In this document: positions 57,405 through 64,000 of the stretch, piece by piece | Layout of the letters: the number at the start of each line of letters is the position of its first letter | Numbering within the stretch: position 1 is the first letter of the stretch | From: Chrysogorgia sp. JL179-B06 | Taxonomy: Eukaryota > Cnidaria > Anthozoa > Scleralcyonacea > Chrysogorgiidae | Assembly: GCA_035772405.1 (NCBI GenBank) | Contig: JAYKKM010000495.1 | Location: forward strand, 1,807,501-1,871,500 | Direction: 5' to 3' | DNA: 64,000 bases | Made by a program: the position numbers and the translations under genes | The notes under the pieces: model-generated | Seen by the model: the letters and a program-made list of their open reading frames with translations, nothing else | Told to the model about the DNA's origin: nothing | The model's database searches: none

Positions 57405-60400
57405 AATAGGCAATGTGTCACATGGTTTGGGGAGTCAGAGACGTGTCTCAGCTAGTAGGCTACAGAGTGAGGTGTCTGGACGTGACGCTGCTGTGGGTGA
57501 GGATGTCGCTCGTAATAAGACTATGTCAAGTGATATTACACGTGATCCTGATATGAACTTTATTTCAGGTCATGAGTCGAGTGGGGCTCGTGGTTCGAAA
57601 AGGTCTAAGGACTTAGCTATATTAAATAATAAAACGACTCGTGTGAAAATGTCTGAGAGTAAACGTAACTCTATTGTGGATGGTAATGTTGCTCGTAGTG
57701 GTACACTATCGAGCGGTGGTGCACGTGGTCCTGCTATAGGTTCTGGTGACTTAGTTATGCCTAATATTAAGATGAGTTTTCTAGAGAGGATGTCTGGCTA
57801 TCTAGCTGACGCTAAAGCATTGGGGTATAAGTGGATGGACCTTATTAGAAAGGTATCTAGAGAGGACGTTATTAATAGAGTCACCAGATTTAGGGAGGTC
57901 AGAAAGATTCGAAAGGCTAGACGTGATCTTAGACGATATGTTAAGAGGTCACGATTAAGTCAGGAGGTCTCAGACAGAGAGTACGAGAGAATCACTAACC
58001 TTATTGCTAAGACACGTCCTACTGTAGTACAAAGGAGAGTTGCTCTCAAAGGGTACACTAAGTCGTATAGTGTTGAGGTGATCGACAATAATGATCCACT
58101 AAAACAACTAGTCAAGACTAGAGGAGTAGTGGACTCAACTTTACAGAAAGAGTTAGAGAGACTGAAAGGTTTAAAGTTTTCTGAGACGTTGAAAGTAACT
58201 CTAGAGAAAGAGATTGGTAATGGTGAGTCTGTGATTAAGGAAGCCTTCTTCAATAGTGTAGTCAAAACAGTGACTAATAGTGTTGATATTAGTGGGACTA
58301 CGAAGCAAGCTAGTGAGGAGATAGTGAATCGTATAGCTGTGTGGTTGTCAGAAGGGTCTGGGTGGGTTATAGATAGTATTAATGATCACTATATTAATGT
58401 GGTAGTGTATAAGCCTCTTAAAGGATCGAGTTATATTGAGCTACCGGAAGAGTTGAGGAACGCGTCGAAAGGTTTGATTAATATAAAGAATGGAGATGAC
58501 AAGTGTTTCATGTGGTGTCACGTGTTGCACAAGTGTCCTGTAGGAAAGGATCCGCAGAGAGTGTCGAAGCACAAGAAGAACGTAGGTTCTGTCAATTATG
58601 ACGGAGTGAGATTTCCAGTGGATACGAAACAGTACAACAAGATAGAGAGGCAGAATGATACTAGCATAAGCGTGTTTGGGTATGAGAACAAGCAGACATT
58701 TCCTATCTACGTTTCTGAGGAGAAGTTCGAGGATCATATGGACCTACTGCTAATAACTAATGGTATTAAACGACACTACGTGTACATCAAAGACTTTTGT
58801 AGGTTTATGTGCCTCTAGAACCTCACTGGTAGTAAAACATTGAAGACAGTACCTACAGAAACTATTGCGACACTTGTGTTTAGACTGACCGAACATAAGG
58901 AGGTTTGTATGGTGGTAAATGGTAAGCAAGCGATCAAGATGCCAGATGAAGAAGATAGCACTCTTGAGTACAAAAATTACCACAAACAATTAGAGGTACC
59001 ATTTGTGATATACGCAGACTTTGAGGCTATCACAGAGAAGGTCGACAACGTGAAACCACTAACAGGATCGTACACCAGCGAGTACCAAAGACACACGGAC
59101 TGTGGGTATGGGTACAAAGTAGTGTGCTGTTACGATGATAAATATAGCAAACCAGTAGAGATGTTTCGAGGTAAGAACGCGGTTAGGAAGTTCATGAAAA
59201 AGATGCTAGAGGAGGTTAAATACTGCAAGAAAGTCAGAAATCAGCATTTTAATGAGGACATGGTGTTGACCGTAGCTGATAAGGTTAACTTCAAGGAAGC
59301 GACTAAATGTCATATTTGTGACGTAAAGTATAAACGTAGAGACGTGAGAGTTAGAGATCATTGTCATGTCACTGGTAAATATAGAGGTTCAGCACATCAG
59401 TTGTGCAATAGGAACTATAGACTGACTGATAAGATACCTGTCATATTTCACAATCTAAGAGGGTATGATAGCCACTTCATAATGCAGGAGATAGGTAAGG
59501 TTGGTCTGAAAATCAACGTCATACCAAATAATATGGAGAAATATATGGCATTCATGTTAGGTAAACATCTAGTGTTTCTAGATAGTTTCCAATTCATGAG
59601 CTCTAGTCTAGCCAACCTAGTGAACAACCTACCAAAGGACTGTCTCAAGTACACGTCTGAACTGTTTCGAGGTGAGGAGCTAGAGTTGGTGTCGCGAAAA
59701 GGTGTGTACCCATATGACTATATGGATAGTTTCGATAAGTTTAACGAACTCGAGTTACCACCAAAGGAGAGTTTCTACAGCATCCTAAACGACGAGCATG
59801 TGTCAGCCACAGACTACAAGCACGCTCAAGAAGTGTGGAAGAAGATGGGTGTGGGAAACATGGGTGAGTACCACGACTTGTACTTGAAGTCTGACGTATT
59901 ACTACTGGCTGACGTGTTCGAGAACTTTAGAAGAACGTGTAAACAGTACTACCAGTTAGACCCTTGTCATTACTTCACATCACCTGGACTGTCGTGGGAC
60001 GCTGCTCTAAAGATGACAGGAGTGGAACTAGAGTTGATGACTAACATTGATATGTTTCAGTTTATCGAGAAAGGAATGCGAGGTGGTGTATCCTGTATAA
60101 CACATAGACACGGAGAAGCTAATAACAAATACATGAAGGGGTATGATAGTAGTAAACCGTCGAAACACATCGTATACCTAGATGCTAATAACCTTTATGG
60201 TTGGGCTATGTGTCAGTATCTACCGACTGGTGGGTTTGAGTGGGTCAAAGGTTTTGACATCAACAATCTAGACAAATATAACAACGAATCAGACAAAGGT
60301 TTGATACTCGAGGTTGATTTAGAGTATCCAGAGGAGTTGCACGATCTTCACAACGACTATCCTTTAGCCCCTGAGAGGATGAGAGTAAGTAGTGATATGT

Positions 60401-61434
60401 TATCAAACTATTGTAAGACAATCCAAAACAAGTTTAAGATATCTGTTGGAGAGGTTGCAAAACTTGTACCTAACCTTAACGGTAAGAGTAAGTACGTTGT
60501 TCATTATAGAAACCTACAATTATACAAGAGTTTGGGAATGAAGGTTAAGAAGATACACAGAGTACTTCAGTTCGATCAGTCACCATGGCTCAAGCAATAT
60601 ATCGACTTTAACACAGACAAGAGAACCCAAGCTAAGAACGACTTCGAGAAGGATTTCTTCAAACTCATGAACAATAGTGTATTCGGAAAGACTATGGAGA
60701 ATCTACGAAAACGTGTGAATGTGGAGTTAGTAACAGACAAGGAAAAACTGGAGAAACTAACGTCAAAACCAACCTTTGTTAGTAGTAAGATATTTGACAA
60801 TAACTTGGTAGCAGTTCACAAGATCAAAGAGACACTAACTCTAAATAGACCAGCATACGTGGGTATGTGTATTCTAGACTTATCAAAGACATTGATGTAT
60901 GACTTCCACTACAGTAACATCAAAAAGAAATATAGCAACAAAGCCAAATTACTATTCACAGATACAGATAGTCTAATGTATGAGATTGAGATGGAGGATG
61001 TGTACAAAGACATGTACGCTAACAAAGAAGTGTTCGACTTTAGTGGATATGACAAGTCATCTCCTTACTTCGACCTAACCAACAAGAAGGTTATTGGTAA
61101 AATGAAGGATGAGACGTTAGGAGTTCCAATAGTTGAGTTCGTAGGTTTAAGGTCGAAAATGTATAGCTACATAAAAGAGGATGGAAAAGGTGGGAAGACT
61201 GCTAAGGGTATCAAGAAGAGTACCATTAGAAATAATATAAGACATGACAACTATAAAAGTGTCCTGACAAATGGTGAGCAAATGTCTCACATAATTAAAA
61301 CTATTCGCAGCAAGAGCCACCAACTAGGAAGCTACGAAATAAATAAGATATCCTTAAGTTGCTTTGACGACAAGCGACATATACTACCAGATGGTGTATC
61401 TAGCTATGCGTATGGACATTACAAAATAGTTTGA
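57307..61434 (+). pseudogene. polB: Protein-primed DNA polymerase B of Polinton 2, interrupted by an 84-bp inversion
   Basis: The upstream frame runs to 58818 and includes a KCFMW...RHYVYIK pair like that of Polinton 1. The downstream frame holds an endonuclease VII-like cluster (CHICDVKY, RDHCHVTGKYRGSAH), exonuclease motifs YADFEA, HNLRGYDSHF and YLKSDVLLLADVF, and polymerase motifs A YLDANNLYGWAM, B NNSVFGKTMEN and C FTDTDSLMYE. Both are the same frame, but 58810-58893 is inverted and introduces a stop. I start at the ATG at 57307 because the 25 codons upstream come from the inverted left arm of the palindrome. All catalytic motifs remain. Confidence 0.9.
58810..58893 (-). other. 84-bp inverted segment within PolB
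   Basis: The minus strand of this segment encodes the zinc-finger region expected here (CRNSFCRYCLQCF and on), matching C364-C384 of the Polinton 1 polymerase. TTATG at 58805-58809 and CATAA at 58894-58898 form a 5-bp inverted repeat at the edges. The length is an exact multiple of three. Confidence 0.9.
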
Positions 61435-61436
61435 AA

Positions 61437-61616
61437 TTAAATGTTTAAATTTCTCAAATGCTTTTTAGTCTTTAAATGTCTGTATTTAGAGGTCACATGG
61501 TATGGTCTATCACATGTCTCACACACCCACTTATGAGTTCTCATCCACTCTTTGGTTTGTGCTCTATTTGCTACTAAAGCTTCTTCTTTGGTTTGGTAAA
61601 TTTTTGGTCTTGCCAT
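61437..61616 (-). CDS. Small C2H2 zinc-finger protein, 59 aa
   Basis: Starts MARPKIYQTKEEALVANRAQ and holds CETCDRPYHV ... RHLKTKKH, a C-x2-C-x11-H-x5-H finger of the matrin/U1C/JAZ spacing, which often binds RNA or DNA. It is short but complete, with ATATATAATG at its start. Its stop lies 2 bp from the PolB stop on the opposite strand, so the pair is tightly convergent. The N-terminal ARPK may be a basic DNA contact. Confidence 0.6.
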   Translation of the reverse strand: MARPKIYQTKEEALVANRAQTKEWMRTHKWVCETCDRPYHVTSKYRHLKTKKHLRNLNI

Positions 61617-62217
61617 TATATATATTACTATATATTTTATTTACCCACTCGTTGTAGTATGGGTCTCCTCTCCCATCCCAACCTAGATCCTTGTATATTA
61701 TGCTATACAGGTTATACTCGAATCGCACCTTGACCTTACCAGGTTTGAGGTCGTTAAGACTACCTCTCAACTTTATACCTCTTCTAGAGCATATTCTTAT
61801 AACATAGAATATATATTTCGATATATTCTTGACAATAAGTTCGTTTCTTTTAAGAGACCACACTATCTTTATAAAATCACTGACGACTGTTGGTATGTCA
61901 CTCTCGTTGACTAGTCCAGTCAACATTCTCCCTAACCATTTACTGTAACTGTGAGTCGATTTCCCGTACATCCAAATGTTAGGTACAAAGTTCCTTACGC
62001 GTCCGTAGGTAGTCTCTCCGCACTTGTTACAACTAAATACACCATCTTCGATTTGGGTTCTATGGTTACTACACTTGTAACAATATGTGGTGTCGTACCA
62101 CTTTTTTGGTCTTGCATCCTTAATTCCGTTCTTGATCTCGTCCAATGTATACCCTAATGTTGTACCACTCCACTTTTTTGATGCAATCTCATCCAATGTA
62201 TACCCAGCATAGAACAT
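61564..62217 (-). CDS. Zinc-ribbon protein, possibly VLTF3-like transcription factor, 217 aa
   Basis: An N-terminal duplicated motif, GYTLDEI...KKW..TT (residues 5-18 and 22-45), precedes a four-cysteine zinc ribbon (CYKC ... CNKCG, about 46-66) and a helical C-terminal body with HSYSKWLGRML. A zinc ribbon followed by this type of domain suggests the poxvirus late transcription factor 3 (VLTF3)-like family found in Polintons and giant viruses. The assignment rests on layout. The C-terminal end overlaps the start of the 59-aa gene by about 53 bp in another frame. Confidence 0.55.
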   Translation of the reverse strand: MFYAGYTLDEIASKKWSGTTLGYTLDEIKNGIKDARPKKWYDTTYCYKCSNHRTQIEDGVFSCNKCGETTYGRVRNFVPNIWMYGKSTHSYSKWLGRMLTGLVNESDIPTVVSDFIKIVWSLKRNELIVKNISKYIFYVIRICSRRGIKLRGSLNDLKPGKVKVRFEYNLYSIIYKDLGWDGRGDPYYNEWVNKIYSNIYNGKTKNLPNQRRSFSSK

Positions 62218-62242
62218 TCTATTGTACGTTCGTCAACCATTT

Positions 62243-62287
62243 AAGTTAATATACTATATATACCTTTAGACTATAGTATATTAACTT
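62243..62287 (-). terminator. 15-bp perfect intergenic hairpin in Polinton 2
   Basis: AAGTTAATATACTAT (62243-62257) pairs perfectly with 62273-62287 around a 15-base loop, with outer CAACCA/TGGTTG pairing. It spans the stop codon of the 56-aa gene and precedes the zinc-ribbon gene, like the hairpins of Polinton 1. Confidence 0.55.
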
Positions 62288-62441
62288 TGTGGTTGAGTGT
62301 CTCCAACTCACATTTTATTGTTGCGACCTGTTTTAAAGCGTCTGATAGTAGTTGTTCCAACTTTTCTATCTGACTAGTTTGGAGTATCGAGTCACGCTTT
62401 TTATCAAATTCAATAGCCATCTCCTTCAGAGTAGTGCTCAT
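62271..62441 (-). CDS. Small coiled-coil protein, 56 aa
   Basis: Starts MSTTLKEMAIEFDKKRDSIL, then QIEKLEQLL and a heptad pattern to the end. Its ATG overlaps the stop of the upstream gene as TAATG. Polinton 1 has a 61-aa coiled-coil gene beside the homologous membrane gene, though on the other strand; homology between the two is not proven. Confidence 0.55.
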   Translation of the reverse strand: MSTTLKEMAIEFDKKRDSILQTSQIEKLEQLLSDALKQVATIKCELETLNHKVNIL

Positions 62442-62857
62442 TATACTACTCTATATATTAGATAACCTAAAGGTACCCCAACAACTCCAACGAATACCAT
62501 TTGATACTCTTTCATATCATCTGAAGGTTTGTAATAGTCTGATAACTCAGGCTCTTTACTAAACGTCTTCCCATCATACTGTATAGTCAGTACTTGTCTT
62601 AGTTGATCCAAAGCGTGGTTCGTGTCGTTTATATCTGCGTTAGCATCTGACAACTGTTGTCTTAGTTCCTGGATTTTGTCTCTCTGACGAATCTCGTTCT
62701 CGTAGAACTTTTCTTTCGCTTTTGCGAGACTCTCCAATGCTTTGTTGTGTCTCTTTATCTCTGTCTCGTAGCCTGTATGGTTTAGCTTGCTGAATATGAA
62801 CCCAGCTCCTGCGAATGCTATAGCGTTGAACAAACCACCCGCTATCACACTAGCCAT
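62441..62857 (-). CDS. Membrane-associated coiled-coil protein, 138 aa, homologue of 12612-13034
   Basis: Starts MASVIAGGLFNAIAFAGAGF, matching the Polinton 1 protein almost residue for residue there. A coiled coil with SDANADINDTNHALDQL follows, then YYKPSDDMKEY and a terminal hydrophobic segment (MVFVGVVGVPLGYLIY). Conservation at both ends and in the SDAN..I.DTN motif implies a constrained structural role. Function unknown. Confidence 0.75.
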   Translation of the reverse strand: MASVIAGGLFNAIAFAGAGFIFSKLNHTGYETEIKRHNKALESLAKAKEKFYENEIRQRDKIQELRQQLSDANADINDTNHALDQLRQVLTIQYDGKTFSKEPELSDYYKPSDDMKEYQMVFVGVVGVPLGYLIYRVV

Positions 62858-62873
62858 TATGTATTACGTTAGA

Positions 62874-63107
62874 TTACTTTGAGAACGGGTCAATAGGTAA
62901 GTATTTCTTGCTCTGCGCCCACTTAACGAGTAGCGTTGAAACGCCTACAGCAGTCGCTAACTTTAGGGTACCCTTCACTGATTCGGGGGTACCCAACGGT
63001 TCTTTTAGTACTTTCTTTGATGCCATGGATACGGCTACGGCTCCAGCAGTCACAAGGGCTGCGTCGTATAGCTCGTTCATCAGTTCTTTTCTATCTATTG
63101 ATGCCAT
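62874..63107 (-). CDS. Small two-span membrane protein, 77 aa, homologue of 13811-14035
   Basis: Shares DRKELMNELYDAAL, SMASKKV, GTLKLATAVG and a PIDPFSK end with the Polinton 1 protein. Two hydrophobic segments are kept. TATAATAT precedes the ATG. It follows the KDPKR gene, as in Polinton 1. Confidence 0.75.
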   Translation of the reverse strand: MASIDRKELMNELYDAALVTAGAVAVSMASKKVLKEPLGTPESVKGTLKLATAVGVSTLLVKWAQSKKYLPIDPFSK

Positions 63108-63124
63108 ATATTATACAATATGTT

Positions 63125-63424
63125 TTAATCGAGACTGTCGAGCTTGCGTGATGGTGTTATAACAACGGTCTTAGGCTCTTCAGTCACTACTTGTTTGTCT
63201 TGCCTCATCGTATAGTACAGTGAGCTAGCGGCTATTACCACTCCTATAGTACCTATGATGTATCCATAGTTAAAACTATCGTCCTCACTTATCACTCTCT
63301 CTCTCATCTTCCTCTCTTTGGCTGCTTTAGATATAGCAGCCAAGCGTTTGCCTGCCTCTACTCTCTTAGGGTCTTTGGTCCTTGTTGTTGACGTTATAAT
63401 AGGTACGGACTCACTGTCAGTGAT
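63125..63424 (-). CDS. KDPKR-family single-span membrane protein, start codon not found
   Basis: The homologous stretch KDPKRVEAGKRLAAISKAAK matches the Polinton 1 protein at 13460, followed by a membrane span (YGYIIGTIGVVIAASSLYY, with NYG just before) and a polar tail. The frame is open up to a TAG at 63425-63427, but no ATG occurs upstream of the conserved helix; the first codon after the stop is ATC. Either the start was lost by an ATG to ATC change, a non-ATG codon is used, or the gene is a pseudogene. Confidence 0.6.
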   Translation of the reverse strand: MTDSESVPIITSTTRTKDPKRVEAGKRLAAISKAAKERKMRERVISEDDSFNYGYIIGTIGVVIAASSLYYTMRQDKQVVTEEPKTVVITPSRKLDSLD

Positions 63425-63445
63425 CTATACTATATGTGATATCTA

Positions 63446-63484
63446 GTCACAGTCATCTCACAGTCATCTCACAGTCATCTCACA
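63446..63484 (-). repeat. 11-bp tandem array, about 3.5 units
   Basis: On the coding strand the unit is GATGACTGTGA. It shares ACTGTGAG with the Polinton 1 unit, has the same period, and lies upstream of the homologous gene in the same orientation. It overlaps the 3' end of the nuclease gene by a few bases. Confidence 0.8.
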
Positions 63485-64000
63485 GACAGAGTATTCGATG
63501 AAAGTATTTTTGGTGATTAGATAGTGTGGTTTCACTCTTGAATCTCCTATTACAGTACTCACATAGGACTCTGGAGTCTATCATATATGTTTCTATGAAA
63601 TGTATTATCTCATGTTGGTCTGAGGATAGTAACGTGTTGTACCCTTGTGATCTTAGTCTCCTTAATACCCTCAACTGGTTATCCCTAATAATCCCATTAC
63701 CTTTCGGTGTTTTGAACTCTATAGCAAAACCGTTGTATCTCTTATGTAGTTGCGGAACTATCAAATCTGGTTGTCCACCACTGTAACCCTTCTTCCATCC
63801 ATCTATTCTTTTAGCAGATGTGTCTTGGTACTCACCCAACCCTGGGACGACCATTGTTGGATGGTACTCTCTAATGTACTTCACAATGTCGTAGTGTAGA
63901 TCTGTCTCATTCATTATCGATAACTGGTTGCATTGTGTGTAAACACCTGTTTTTCTAATAGATGGTAGGACTTCTGAGAACACCCACTTTCTAAAAGTCT
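63480..64000 (-). CDS. Bro-N / VRR-NUC nuclease / C2H2 fusion protein, 5' end beyond window
   Basis: The frame is open to the window edge. Its first visible residues (FRKWVFSEVLPSIRKTGVY) are the closing motif of a Bro-N domain, found in baculovirus, phage and giant-virus proteins. A VRR-NUC nuclease follows: GGQPDLIVP with the catalytic Asp, then FAIEFKTPKGNG (E..K) and LRRLRSQGYNTLL. At the C-terminus is CEYCNRRF ... SNHQKYFH, a C2H2 finger. It is probably a junction-resolving or repair nuclease. In-frame Met codons exist downstream of the Bro-N part, so a shorter product is possible. Confidence 0.75.
   Translation of the reverse strand, partial: TFRKWVFSEVLPSIRKTGVYTQCNQLSIMNETDLHYDIVKYIREYHPTMVVPGLGEYQDTSAKRIDGWKKGYSGGQPDLIVPQLHKRYNGFAIEFKTPKGNGIIRDNQLRVLRRLRSQGYNTLLSSDQHEIIHFIETYMIDSRVLCEYCNRRFKSETTLSNHQKYFHRILCL

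Larger units (their letters stand above)
57188..64000. mobile_element. Partial Maverick/Polinton element, Polinton 2 (continues past the window)
   Basis: Carries a PolB gene and a leftward block of at least six genes, four of which match the type or family of Polinton 1 genes. The left end is proposed at 57188, where AGTAGTATAG resembles the AGTAGTAGGG terminus of Polinton 1, but no target duplication can be tested because the right end is outside. It is AT-richer than Polinton 1. PolB is inverted in part and one gene lacks an ATG, so decay has begun. Confidence 0.85.

Noticed and set aside
57154..57421. Minus-strand frames of 63-68 aa at the left of Polinton 2
   Set aside because: They mirror the PolB N-terminus because of the palindrome, not because of a separate gene.
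58750..58989. Minus-strand 79-aa frame with a zinc-finger sequence as a separate gene
   Set aside because: The finger belongs to the inverted segment of the polymerase; sequence outside 58810-58893 in this frame is antisense of PolB.

Overview
The window is repeat-rich metazoan nuclear DNA. Single-copy host genes are not evident. It is dominated by transposable elements: two Maverick/Polinton (adintovirus-like) elements, a decayed non-LTR retrotransposon, a PIF/Harbinger element, KDZ and Crypton-like fragments, hAT-type and TTAA-flanked MITEs, minisatellites and a tRNA-derived SINE. AT-rich composition, telomere-like CCCTAA tracts and several uncharacterised multicopy families suggest an early-branching marine invertebrate, most likely a cnidarian. 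The sequence does not settle the species.

Polinton 1 (6596-24937, 18,342 bp) is complete. It is flanked by a perfect 6-bp target duplication (TATATT) and has terminal inverted repeats whose outer 191 bp are identical by eye. It carries about 23 tightly packed genes. They include protein-primed DNA polymerase B, a chromodomain integrase, a packaging ATPase, candidate major and minor capsid proteins, a GIY-YIG nuclease, a TFIIB-like zinc ribbon, a Bcl-2-like protein, a short protein starting MGC, and a membrane protein ending in PSAP and LYPNL. Almost every start codon has an ATAAA motif directly in front of it, and many gene ends carry a perfect intergenic hairpin. Together these look like a virus-style promoter and terminator code. 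One gene, a candidate lectin-like surface protein, is broken by a frameshift.

Polinton 2 (about 57188 to beyond 64000) is a different, AT-richer family, cut by the window edge. It shares a module of small membrane and coiled-coil genes with Polinton 1 in a rearranged order. It also shares an 11-bp tandem repeat upstream of the same gene. Its DNA polymerase gene is interrupted by an 84-bp inversion between 5-bp inverted repeats, and its left end is a large fold-back palindrome.

Layout: 1-6589, MITEs, a tandem ggagt/actcc satellite and a KDZ exon; 6590-24943, Polinton 1; 24944-28200, sparse AT-rich DNA and a minisatellite; 28270-31708, non-LTR element (minus strand) with a fold-back in its reverse transcriptase; 32880-37175, decayed multi-exon repeat-family gene; 37671-38601, MITE; 39470-40237, kinase pseudogene; 40385-41654, tandem repeat and TIR element; 42378-44794, Harbinger pair; 46794-51154, decayed large gene of a TGCDT family; 51135-54617, segmental duplication and SINE; 56381-56761, Crypton-like remnant; 57188-64000, Polinton 2.
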